A stretch of DNA of 64,000 bases from Selaginella tamariscina (lineage: Eukaryota > Streptophyta > Lycopodiopsida > Selaginellales > Selaginellaceae). Made by a program: the position numbers and the translations under genes. The first letter of the stretch is position 1. Each line of letters opens with the position of its first letter. The notes beneath the pieces are model-generated. The model did not search any database. It worked only from the letters and a program-made list of their open reading frames with translations, and was not told the DNA's origin. Positions 12,251-22,649 of the stretch are shown here, one piece after another. Where the stretch lies: NCBI GenBank assembly GCA_003024785.1, contig PUQB01000403.1:168624-232623 (forward strand), in the 5' to 3' direction.

Positions 12251-12510
12251 GCTCGTTGGTATGGGGGCTCTTCATGGCCGTCACTTTCACCTACATTGAG
12301 AGGCAGAGGGCTTTCATCGTCTTGCCAACCATCCCACTCTGCATCGTAGGTTACTATCGGGCGAAGTCGCCCGTCCGGGTGTTGTTCATACCCGCATGCT
12401 GCCGTGCCTGGATTGTCATCTGGACGTGCTGCGGTTCCTTCATATCCCTCTTTGTTGTCAGCAGCTTGTGACTGCCTTCTACCACTGGTGTACCAAGTTT
12501 ACTGCTGCTC

Positions 12511-12748
12511 ATGGACACACACGTGTTAAACCCTGCATGATATTATTCTTGGGGTGTATGTGATACACCCACGAACACGCACACGCTGATAATATAATGA
12601 AGAATATTCGTTTAGGGCAAATCTATAGTTTATTCTTTTAAGGTTTAAGTATATTCTTAAAAAGAATATTCGATTAGGGTTAACATATATTCTATTCCTT
12701 TTAGGGTTTAATATATTCCTAGGGTTTGTAAGGCGGCGGCGGTGAAAT
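12511..12748. other. AT-rich stretch with GAATATTC palindromes; no gene seen
   Basis: The minus-strand LTR fossil can be followed to roughly 12,510. Then comes AT-rich DNA with two GAATATTC sites (12,602-12,609 and 12,664-12,671) inside an imperfect repeat of the type AATATTCGATTAGGG / TTTAGGG. GAATATTC runs are also the hallmark of the MULE ends at 35.7, 36.4, 44.6, 45.2 and 53.4 kb. No open frame of substance is present. Confidence 0.5.
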
Positions 12749-12883
12749 CTCTCTCTCTCTCTCTCACACTCCTTTGAGTTTATTTATTTTTTTATTCACA
12801 TATATATTTATATGTGTGTGTATCTTAATAATAATTTAGATCTCTATCTCTCGCACACACAACGCACACTCGTACATATATAT

Positions 12884-12967
<84 letters not shown>

Positions 12968-13344
12968 GTGTGTGTGTGTGTATCTGTATAATTTTATTGA
13001 TTTGTTAATTGTATCTCTCGCACACACACGCACACTCCTATATATATATGTGTGTGTGTGTGTTTTGTTTATCTGTATGATTTTATTTGTTTCACACACG
13101 CATACACACGATATACATATATATATATTATATACCTATGTACATTATACATACATATATTATGTGTACCAGTATCTGTATAATTTTATTTTTTTTATCT
13201 ATCTCTCGCACACACACGCACACTCCTGTATATACATATACATATACATATATATGTGTGTGTGTGTGTGTGTATCTGTAATTTTATCTGATTTGTCTAT
13301 CTCTGGCACACACATGCACTCTCCTAACACACATATACATATAC

Positions 13345-13375
<31 letters not shown>

Positions 13376-13386
13376 GTGTGTGTGTG
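12749..13386. repeat. Composite microsatellite/minisatellite (CT)n, (TA)n, (GT)n
   Basis: The stretch mixes (CT)n at its start, long (TA)n and (TG)n runs, and a diverged unit that recurs about four to five times. Each unit has CTCTCGCACACACACGCACACTCC, then (TA)n, (GT)n and TATCTGTATAATTTTATT (blocks quoted separately; units start near 12,842, 13,010, 13,200 and 13,300). Open frames here only spell low-complexity I/Y/V/C peptides and are not genes. Confidence 0.9.
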
Positions 13387-14057
13387 TAGCGGCGGGATTA
13401 ATCCCGCCGCTATATGGTTAGCCCTCGGCGGCGGATTTTCCCGGCCAAAGCCTGCCTGAAGGGCTAGGCGGCGGGATTAATCCCGCCGAATTCCGCACAG
13501 GGCATTGGCGTCCGGCGGGATTAATCCCGCCGCTAGGGCCCGAGTGAAGGGCCTGGGCGGCGGATTAATCCCGCGTACACATGCCCTGCGTGGAATCGGG
13601 ATTATCCCGCTGCCAAAGGCCTGCTTGAAGGGCCTAGGCGGCGGGATTAATCCCGCCCGATTCGCGCAGGGATTGCGTCGGCGGATTAATCCCGACGCCT
13701 AGGGCCGAGTGAAGGCCTGGGCGGCGGATTAATCCCGCCGAGCCTTCAATGCCTGTTGGAGGATGAATCCCGCCACCCTTCCTTTTTTCTCCATTGGTGA
13801 GTCGACCAATCCCAAACGTTTTGTCTGAGACGTAGAAGGTTTACAACATACCAATGGAGGGGATGGGAAGGGTGGCGAGATTCATTTCACCCATCCCTTA
13901 CATGGTGGGCGAGATTAATCCGCCGCCTTTCTGGAGTCACTGAAGGGGTGTGCCAAATAAATCCTGCCAGTTTCTCTGAGACCGAGAAGGGTGGCAGATT
14001 AATTCCGCACTCCCGTTCAGGCCTCCAGAAAGGTGGCGAGATTAATCCCGCCACCTT
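13387..14057. repeat. Array of GGCGGGATTAATCCCGCC palindromes
   Basis: At least a dozen exact or near-exact copies of the 18-base palindrome GGCGGGATTAATCCCGCC lie here (for example near 13,391, 13,467, 13,514, 13,637, 13,724 and 14,032). The first one extends to a 26-bp perfect palindrome (13,387-13,412). Copies are embedded in a higher-order unit of about 170 bp with GCCTGCYTGAAGGGC and CGAGTGAAGG(G)C blocks. Toward 14 kb the sites become more diverged (GGTGGCGAGATTAATCC). The GC-rich array abuts the microsatellite on the left and the start of a methyltransferase-like pseudogene on the right. It is most easily read as a cluster of protein-binding sites, but no function is shown. Confidence 0.85.
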
Positions 14058-14162
14058 CCATGTGAATATATATGTATTAGTATATATAAGTTGCATATCT
14101 CATTTTATTTACTTTTATCATCTTATCATAATATTTCGAGTAAAAGCTAGGAATCTATGTAA

Positions 14163-14249
14163 AACTGTCCAGAGCTCACATTTGTGGTGGTTCTAAAACG
14201 AAATGTTATCTTTCTTTTGCACTAGCACAAATGTGAGCTTTGGACAGTT
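14163..14249. repeat. Inverted repeat / hairpin, 24-bp arms
   Basis: AACTGTCCAGAGCTCACATT begins the left arm (14,163-14,186) and its near-exact reverse complement is at 14,226-14,249. The two 24-base arms differ at one position and are separated by 39 bases. The hairpin lies between the palindrome array and the first ATG (14,392) of the methyltransferase-like pseudogene, so it may be part of that gene's promoter or 5' leader. Confidence 0.85.
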
Positions 14250-14391
14250 AATTCCGTCTACTTCTCTCTGTGTATTATTTTTGTATATTCGGGTTTATAC
14301 AAGTGTGTGTGCGTTTTTATATGATTTGTATTCATAGTGTATTATTTTGCAGAAGGACGATTTAATTAAACAAGGAGATCGAGTCATTAGT

Positions 14392-17300
14392 ATGGAGTCG
14401 TCGTCAAATTCTGGGTAAGAATTAAAATAAAATCTGTTATACTCGGATATGTGCTTGAACTAATCATTTTTGTATTCAGATGTGGAATTGAGGTGACATT
14501 AAAGACGAGAGCAGGAGAAGAGATGGGCAGGGGGATTCTGGAATCAACTTGGCCATATTTCAAACTAAACGGGAAGCGCATTGGAACAACCATGGTTGCT
14601 GTCAAACTAACCTCTGTCACATCGCATGGACAAGCAAAACAATGGAAAGTGGGTGTGCTAGTCAAGCATCCGAAAGCATGCTGAACCCAGATTGAACGAT
14701 GCTCGACACATATGCCTTGTTCCATCCAATGTCACGTTCTCGGATCCAGAGGTCGCCAGTTACAACATTAATTTCGGGTGGTTTTGTCGACTTGTGGATA
14801 ATGACGTTCACGTGTTCACTAATGATGTTGACCTGGAGTTCTTCTTCAACTCAACGAAAGCCCATCTATGGAGGGGATCCAACTGGATGTCTACTTCGAA
14901 GATCTTCAGACTCATCGAGTAGGTGTATTCTCAGGAGATATTGCTTCACAATACAGAAAATCACAAGTGGAGCAATCGTCCCTCTTCACATTGAAGAAGA
15001 ACACAGCGACATCATAAGGAGATTGAGAGGGTGGCTTGGTCTCAGGTTCTTTACAGATCACGTTCAATTTGCTTAGAAATTTCGGGAGCTGGAAGAGTGT
15101 GCCGAGAACATTAGAACAGCATCAATCGGGGATCACACATGTTGATTCGGATCGTAGAAGAAAATCAGTCGTTTTGTCAGCTGCACCTGTGGCATCCCAT
15201 GCTGCAATAAGCCACAAGGAAATGATGTTGGATGATAGGATTTACGAGTGTAGGGTTAAGTATTGCAGCGTCAACCCAAACTTCAATTACAGGCCACTCA
15301 ATAGGAACGTGTAGCTGAGCTCATGGAGAAGATGAAGGACGACAATTCTTACACCGTTCCACATAATGCTGTTTTGTGCCATACTACGAGAGAAACAAAG
15401 GCGCTGACAAAGTGTGGATCACAACACCGAACAAATGAGGAAGATTCAGACGGAGAATAGAAAAATCAAGTACTACATCATTAGTGGCCAGCACACAATA
15501 ACGGCAGCCCAACGACTTCTCGACGAACACAACAAAGGAACGATGGCAACAAAACTTTCCGAGCATACCCGTGAGAAGCTGACGAAAAGATCGGCGTTTT
15601 TAGCGAAGCCGAATCTCACAATCGAGCAGTACCATAAGTTATCGGCGGAATGGGACGCTGCAGACACCAACCACTACAACAGCAAAATATGGGAGAAGTT
15701 CAAACACACGCGAGCCGTGTGGGAATCTCTTCAGCGACCACAAAGAGCTACCGCAGGGAATACACAATCTGCGGACTACCGGGTAAGCAAATTGTTTGGG
15801 CGGGATTTATCTCGCCGGTATATTAATCTGTCTTTTTTCAGAGAGTTGAAGAAATTGTAGCAGTTGATTTTGCCCAGGTGGGCGGGAAGGAAACATCCTT
15901 TTTGATGATGTTGATTTCTTGTCCCGAGGATAGGATCTTTGCCAAATGGTTGGGGATTATGGAATCCTTTGCAAAAGGAACACTGAAGAAGAAGCAGACA
16001 AGTGAAGTGGAGCCCTCAGAGAAGTCTGCAAAGAAACCCAGTAAGACGCCGAAGGCTAAGTCTGTTCAATCTATAAAGGATGTAGACAACGATTTCAAGC
16101 TCACATGGTTGAAGCCTTTAAATGGAACAACGATGGAGGAGATGGAAGTCTTGGCTGATTTGGTGATTGATGGCAAATTACAATTAACAACAGCAGCCCC
16201 ACCTCTCCTTTTCATCTCAAGGCAATGGAGTTGAAGACGGTCAGGCACTTCAAGGAGTGGTTGGGAATACACTGCCACAAACTGGGTTGGACCTCGGCTT
16301 CAACATACGAAGAGGTCAGCAAATATTTGCATGTGACAAACGATGATATGCTTGTCGAATGGGTGAATCAATCGGAAGATCTGGGCAAGAATCTATTGCA
16401 CGCCAACGCCAAAAAGGAGAACATTGCGATGACGCCTTCTCTTATGGCAGTCCTTCAGCAGCGGAGAACCGAGTTGAACCTTATAAAGGAGGATGCTACG
16501 AATCACGACAAGCCCTACAGATGTTTGTTGTTGGATTCGGAGACTTTATGGGGTACCATCACTGCTTGTAGGAAACCGTTTCAATTGTTCGTGATGGATC
16601 GGCGGGTGTCAAAAAATCCTTCGACAGACAGGACATAGAGGATTTGGTGGAGAAACTTAGCCGTGCAAGCATGTACAAAGAAGGTATTTATTATTGAATT
16701 CATACTTGCACTCTTGACTGATATCTACGTTTTCAGGTATTTATTTCTTGATTCTTGCTCATGTCACCGATACCTTTGCCTTCGCCTTTGCCAAGAGGAA
16801 TAAACATCGTTGGACAGGATTTTATATGAATGATGCTGATCCGAAGTGCATTGATTCGGTTGTTCACTTGGTTGTTAGGAATGCGCCAAACAATTTCAAA
16901 CTTCCAAATGACTGGCCAGGCATCTGTTTGCACTCCAACGGCCCTGAACCTCCATCCGATACACCGATAGTGAGAGTGACGTATTCGGCAATGTACGTTA
17001 TCCAAACACAAGTCAAGCGGCACGGAGCATCGTCAACTTGATCAGGGGTCCTCACAGTGATGCGTGGGTTTTTGACTACTGCACTAGGGGGTCCGTCTTG
17101 AAGGAGTGTTACCTTCGGCATACATGTGTGTTTGCCGTTGAAAAGGATAAGACCATGGTTGAGGACCTGAACAAGTGGATAGATAGGTTCTCAACTGACT
17201 ACCCCAACGAATCCATAAGGAGTATTTGAGAAAGTTCCCTCCAGATAAGTGCGATAGCTCTGAAGACGAATCTGGTTCAATGTCGGAGTCTGAGGACGAA

Positions 17301-17395
17301 CTTCAATCAGATATTAGACCGGAAGTTATCTCGAGGAGTACAGAACATTCACACTCCATTACCCATGGAAACATCAATAGAAGATAGAAGATCTT
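14392..17395 (+). pseudogene. Decayed ParB / DNA-methyltransferase-like gene (second type)
   Basis: No single frame spans this region, but coding pieces follow one another on the plus strand with short plant-type introns at 14,415-14,479, 15,783-15,841 and about 16,685-16,737. Pieces in order are GIEVTLKTRAGEEM at the start, a ParB-like motif YYIISGQHTITAAQRLL near 15,465-15,515, a basic lysine-rich linker near 16,000-16,070, CLLLDSETLWGT near 16,525-16,560 in the place expected for methyltransferase motif IV, and WVFDYCTRGSVLKECYL...FAVEKD near 17,065-17,140 in the place of motif I and the following acidic strand. An acidic tail (SSEDESGSMSESEDE) ends near 17,395. Layout and order resemble the methyltransferase gene of the MULEs at 36-49 kb, but the sequence is far diverged. 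Frame changes occur near 14,685, 14,930, 15,050, 15,400 and 17,040, so I call it a pseudogene; sequencing errors could contribute. The methyltransferase link is inference. Confidence 0.55.
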
Positions 17396-17660
17396 GAACC
17401 ATCTCACAAGCGGCTTAGACCTTCTTCGCCTCACTCAGAAGGTAATAGCGAAGAAGAATTGTTAATGAGTTCTTAGAGTGACGAATAGTTGTAAATGAGT
17501 GTAACATAAGGCATTTTTGTATATTTCGTTTATATTTGTACAGAAAATAAATTCTCAAGGATTAATGAAGCTTTTAGTTCAAACATGGGTCACACATTAA
17601 CAAGGTAAATAATATACCTTGATAATTTTAAGGTCAGCTAATTATCATTTTGCAGATGTA

Positions 17661-18896
17661 ATGAAACAATTGAGAACATGGATTTTCAGCATTGGCATGA
17701 GGTAAGAGAGGGGTTTGGCGAAATTTCTTGTGCCACATGTCAGAATGACAGAGTTCATGCAGGAAATGGATAATAATGCAGCTCAAAACATCGTTACCAT
17801 GGGGGCCACTTCAGTTTTTTCATCATCATTTTTATTGGCTTCAGTTCCGAAATCAATTTCTTCAGCGCATGCAATATCTGAATCTTGTAAGGATGATGTA
17901 CAATTAAATGATGAAGGGATAGGCAACGAGATAGTGGCAACGGATAAATGTGAAAGGGAGCAAACAAGTGATTTGCAAAGTATTCAAGAGGCAACGCTAT
18001 CCATGTTACTCATGGCCATATTGTGTTGTTGGATGTCAATGGTGTTCTGCTTCATCGACAAAGGCCCGAGGATAGGAAAAAAAAATCAAACAAGGAGATT
18101 TCATTCCTTGTCATGGTAAATTTCGATATGATATTATTTTTCGTCCAGGGTTGGATCGTCTCTTTCAAAAGCTTAAGGAGATGGGTGCGCTTGTGGGGAT
18201 TTGGTCATGCATGCAGATTCATAACTTAACACCGCTGTTGAATTTGCTTAAGAAACATTGTAGTGTTGCAGAAGAGGTGATTCGTAAAGATTGGATTTTT
18301 GACCAGCGAATGTGTTATAAACCTCTCGAATTTCACAATATAAGAAAGGAAAGCAAGCCATACTTCTTCAAGAATGAAAGAATAATTGGGACTCATGGGG
18401 AGATCAGTCGCTTAAGGATAATGAAGAATGCACATATCTTAGTGTAGACGACTCTCCTCAGAAGGCTATGCTCAACCAAAACATTGCTTGTATTCATCCA
18501 ATCACTTTCGATCCATATTCTGATACTGATATCATGGATGAGCTAGTGAACTACTTGGATACGTGCCTCAGAAAGAAGAATCTCGAAAATTTTGTGAGCA
18601 GTATCCACCGTATCAAACATTTCCTGAAGCTTTTCTTTCTCGTGATTTTGAATTTTATAAAATGAAGGATAGCAACCGGGCGCTTTATAATATTATTCTT
18701 AAGGAACGTCATTTTTAGATGAGCCTTTATGCAGACCTGGTCTTATTACATCTTATGTATTAACAAGGATGGCAACTCCCAATTGCATTCGTGAGAGTGT
18801 TAAGTGGTGGCAACAACATCAAGATATTGACCAAAATGATTTGATTAATCCGGAGAGTGATGATTTAGACAAAATGAGGAGATTTCTGTATGGTTA
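17661..18896 (+). pseudogene. Decayed FCP1/NIF-type HAD phosphatase-like gene
   Basis: The HAD start motif reads HIVLLDVNGVLLHR (about 18,021-18,062). It has Asn in place of the second Asp, as in the plant D-x-N-G branch of FCP1-homology proteins. It is followed by RPGLDRLFQKLKEMGALVGIWS (18,148-18,205) and VDDSPQKAMLNQN (18,446-18,484), the expected order of HAD motifs I, II and III. A poorly conserved serine-rich part precedes it (17,715-18,000), and a C-terminal part (ATPNCIRESVKWWQQHQ) runs to a stop at 18,896. Frame changes are needed near 18,000, in the A-run at 18,079-18,087, and near 18,385, so this copy is probably dead. It could be a host gene relic or cargo picked up by a transposon. 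About 260 bp without a recognised gene separate it from the preceding pseudogene. Confidence 0.65.
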
Positions 18897-19184
18897 GGAA
18901 GAAAGTATTTATAAAAAATTAACATGTTGATAAGAAAATGATTTCATTTGTAATTATGTTTGATAGTATTTCTTATTATTGTAAACTATTTTTAGAATAA
19001 TATGAATATTCTAAGATATTTTAGGAATATTCCTTACTAAGTAAGGTTATTGAAGGATTAATTAATTAATTAATTAATATTTAAGGCTTAATTACATATT
19101 AATTAAATGATTAATTAATAATTAAAACTTAAGTATTAATTAGTAATTTATTTATATTCCCATTTTCACGTATCATGACCACTT
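18897..19184. other. AT-rich spacer with GAATATTC sites and a TTAA-rich run
   Basis: There is no gene. Two GAATATTC palindromes (19,004-19,011 and 19,025-19,032) sit after TTTAGAATAATATGAATATTC; the MULE right ends at 44.7 and 53.4 kb contain a similar AGAATAATATGAAG block. A (TTAA/TAAT)n run follows at about 19,055-19,130, and then the plus-strand LTR fossil begins. Confidence 0.5.
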
Positions 19185-19194
19185 TAGTTATAAC

Positions 19195-20640
19195 GTGCAT
19201 CAAGGCTTTGAAAGGCCGGTACACATGGGACGATCGCCTGCGCGGAGGCGACTGGACGTTGATGAGCTGATGGACTGGGAGGAGGCACTAGAAAGAGGGG
19301 CCGCACAGTGGCTACCTTGGAGAAGGGACAAGAGGAATTCGTCCAAGGGCAGGAGAGATTCGCCCAAGCGACTAGTATTGCACTGGCCCGCGAGGGAAAT
19401 CCACTTAGGCACACGGCAGAGCCGCAACCATCACCAGATGGGGGGAATATTGTCTCGAGGTGAGGAGGAATCGCCCCATCGATCACGACCGTCTAGACGT
19501 CACGGGGGATTCCGCGCACGATCATACAAAACTACTCACTGGAGCAGGGAAAACCGTCCAGCCAAGGTAAGCCGCGCCACTAGCCGTCAGGTTGGTCCCA
19601 TGGCGGGGGCCCTCGAGGGACAGCTGGGAGGAGCCTGTCCTTGTCACCCACCCTCAACGGGAGGGTAGGGCTGCGAGGAAGGAGAAGGGTGCCTGCAAAA
19701 TACCAGGACGTGGACTACACCACGTCCAAAGCGGAGGGTCCGAATCGGAACAACTCTCAGCACAACGGGACGCCATGGGAACCGACCCGGTCACCTTATT
19801 AGCCCGAACGCTCAATCGGATGTAGGAAGCACCATAACGGTGCCCTTACCCACGTTCCGTGGAGCGAAGGGGGAAGGCGTAGACCAACATGTACACAAGT
19901 TCGAACATGTGTGCGAACTTCGGAGTGTGAGCGACAATCACAAGAAGTTGAGCGCCTTTGCATGCACTCTGGACAAGAAGGCACACGCCTGGTGGATGCG
20001 ATTCCACAAGGCAAACAAAGGAGCCCCGGGGAAACCGCACGAAGGGCGTTTCTGGATACCTTCCGGGAAGAAAAGAATGAAGAGGAGGTGATCCACAAGC
20101 TAACGAGCTTGAAACAAAAAAAAGAGAGTCGGTTGACGAGTACATGGTCCGCATGCTGGGGTATATAGCCCGGCTAAGAGATGCCCCAGTTGACCTGACC
20201 AAGAAAATGTGGTACCGAAAGGGACTGCGGTTGGAGATCCACAAGTGGATCGGCTTGGACGACGACCGGACGTTCAACAAGTTACTCTGGTACGCCAAGA
20301 AGGCCGAAAAGCGGGAAGCTAAAAGACACCACGAAAGGAAGGCGCAGGACAAATCAGACGCAGAGGAGGCGAACGATATCGCATCGGATGAGGAAAACCT
20401 CTCAGATGCTCCAAGGCCGACCAAAAGGAGAAACGGTTGGGTACCAAGGGACACAGGCAACTGCAGCGGGGGGAAACCCTACGGGGGGCACACGAAAGGA
20501 AAACTTATCCGCGACACTAGCTCAATTGGGATACACTGCACGGGGGATAAGTACTGTCGAGTATGTAACATCCGCGGATCTCACAACACGGACGATTGCT
20601 ACCGGCTGGCTGAACTCCTAAGCAAAAGGCCACCATAGGC
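19195..20640 (+). pseudogene. Fossil gag of the plus-strand Tat/OTA-like element
   Basis: An arginine-rich start (GRSPARRRLDVDEL) is followed by the core HKKLSAFACTLDKKAHAWWM-type segment and LRDAPVDLTKKMWYRKGLRL (20,174-20,235), then EIHKWIGLDDDRTFNKLLWY, a basic/acidic linker and CRVCNIRGSHNTDDCYRLAE near 20,555-20,615, which looks like a nucleic-acid-binding zinc knuckle. All of it is shared with the gag of the two minus-strand relatives. Confidence 0.72.
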
Positions 20641-21389
20641 AGCCATACTGACGGTAGAACGAGGAACCGAAGGGGGGGCAGATGGCCGAAGGGGGGCAAA
20701 TGGCCGAAGGAGTTATGGCCGCAGGACAGAAGGAGACAACCAACCCCGTAGGAGGTCCCGTTCAGAGATCGGAATCGTAGGTCCCATTTCCCGAGAATGG
20801 CCACCATATCGACCCAGGTATGGCGACAGAGAGAGACGACCGGAACGCAAGGAGGTGTTGTGCGCATTATGTGAAGTCCCACACCCGCTCTATTGATGTT
20901 CATGGGTATCATTGATCAAACCAATGCTAGAAGCGCAAGCAGCCGGCGTCGCCAGGATGAAGTAACGGGCAGATCCCTGCAAACCCAATTCCAAACTCCA
21001 CATCGCAAGTAAACCAATGGTGTTACTACCAAAAACAGGACGGCGGGACAGACATAGTACCACAGGTTCCCTTAGTGGACGAAACAAGGGAAGCGCAAGG
21101 GTAGAGAACCAGGGGAGCACGAAGGCACGAAAAGAGAAGACAGGCAACAAAAACCCCGGTTTTAAAGTAGTGGGTAAGGAAGCAAACGCAAGAATTGACA
21201 GTATCGGAACTCGTGGAGCCCAGCTGAGGCCAAGAATTGTTAAAAAAAAGTAAGGAGAAGGCAAAACCGTGCATTCGTAAGGGGGGAGGCCCAAACGGGG
21301 TCAGAACAAGAAACGCCGCTGGTTCTCACTGCGTGATGGGGGAATCGAGTACGACCAGTAGTAAGCCCCCACCAAGAGGCACTGCAACC

Positions 21390-21700
21390 ACAGTGGACTA
21401 CGTGAACGACATACCAACTATCCCGGTTCGCATGGCGGGACACACAATCAATGAGGTGATTATAGATGGGGGGTCAGCAATCAATGTCATGTTAGCAGAG
21501 CTCCACAGGAAATTACGTATGCCAACTCCGGAGCCCACTCTATTCCAGGTACGCATGGCAATCAGGCCGAGGTGGCGTCTAAATGGCATCTTAAGGTAGT
21601 AGAGGTCGAGATCCAAACGGTCAAATATTGGATCAACGTTGTGGTCCTGGATATGCACGCCAGGGGGGATTCGACCTACTCCTCGGTCGACCCTAGCTCA
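21390..21700 (+). pseudogene. Fossil aspartic protease region
   Basis: PVRMAGHTINEVIIDGGSAI marks the active site region with the D-G-G-S form seen in all copies of this family here. INVVVLDMHARGDSTY follows near 21,630-21,680, corresponding to the second half of the fold. Confidence 0.7.
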
Positions 21701-22649
21701 GGGGTGCAAAGGTACAGCACAATTGGGAACACCAACAGATACGGCTCTGCACCAAACGAGCAATAAGGTCCATACCCACAGGCAAAACCCAGGCCCCGCA
21801 CAGAAATTTGGGGCGTTGGAGTATCATGAGCCCAGCAGGCGTGGAGGATGTAGCGAGAGCATAATAGCGACCTCTGCAAGCCGACTTCCGGGGGTGGATC
21901 ATGCCAAACAGGAGGCCCCGCATCAGGGGCAGCCCAACATGAACAAACTAAGGATCGCAAGAGCAACCGAAGCCCGAGACTATCTGGCATCGGAACGTTG
22001 GTTCACCAACCACCAGGACAAGTCCGGAGGGCTTATGTGGACATACCCAAGCCGAACAGCCGCCCCAATCAAGCGGAGCCACCCCAGAGTTGGTATCAAT
22101 AGGGATCGGCAGCCCTTTACCTGTCCTGGTCCCAAGTGGAAACATCCACTACCTGGGCCAATCGGGGGGGGGAGAAGCTCCGGCATAGACCCTCCCGGGT
22201 GGAAGTAGGACACAAAGCCCTAGATAGGGACATACGGGGCCAATGTGGGGAAGAAGCGGCAGAAAGGGATCAATAGGTAAGACTCTGCAGTTAGAGCCAG
22301 GATGGGCCCACTAGGTAGCATCAAAACTACCACAGTCTACGATAACAGAGAAGTACCACAACAGACGGCCGACAGTAGCCGCGCTGGTCACCTAGATGGA
22401 GCACAGATTAAGGAGTCCTAGGGCAAAACCAACAAACCATGGGGCGAAGCGATAGGGAAGACGGAGCAGTTAGAAGCAGGATCTCCGGATTACATGGTCC
22501 ACGAGGTTGGACCACATGCGTGAGGCACGCACTACGAAAGCAATGATGGTCGGGCGGCGCCATCATTGCGTATCTAGGCGCAGGGATAGACGCACCAGTC
22601 ACCTCGGAGGACGCCACAAGGACTGCCACGACACCTACACTCGGGAAGG

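Larger units (their letters stand above)
3456..12510 (-). mobile_element. Tat/OTA-like Ty3/gypsy element, minus strand, with a solo LTR inside
   Basis: Reading on the minus strand from right to left the parts are gag (about 12.25-9.98 kb), protease (9.7-9.1 kb), reverse transcriptase/RNase H (8.8-7.7 kb), integrase (5.7-4.3 kb) and an extra ORF after integrase (4.1-3.46 kb). A plant gypsy element with integrase followed by an additional ORF points to the Tat/OTA side of the family. No LTR of its own is seen at either end. A 1.7-kb solo LTR of a different family sits in the pol region. The element is broken, with many breaks, and is older than the solo LTR. Confidence 0.85.

Noticed and set aside
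12836-13421. Long open frames on both strands in the microsatellite region
   Set aside because: They encode only I/Y/V/C/H low-complexity runs from (TA)n and (TG)n and have no codon structure of a gene.
13387-14057. E2F-type promoter sites (TTTCCCGCC) as an explanation of the palindromes
   Set aside because: The cores read AATCCCGCC, lacking the TTT start of the E2F consensus, and the strict 18-bp symmetry is not explained by E2F sites.
19055-19130. TTAA/TTAATTAA run as a piggyBac-type target or element end
   Set aside because: It is a simple AT repeat with no terminal repeats or transposase near it.
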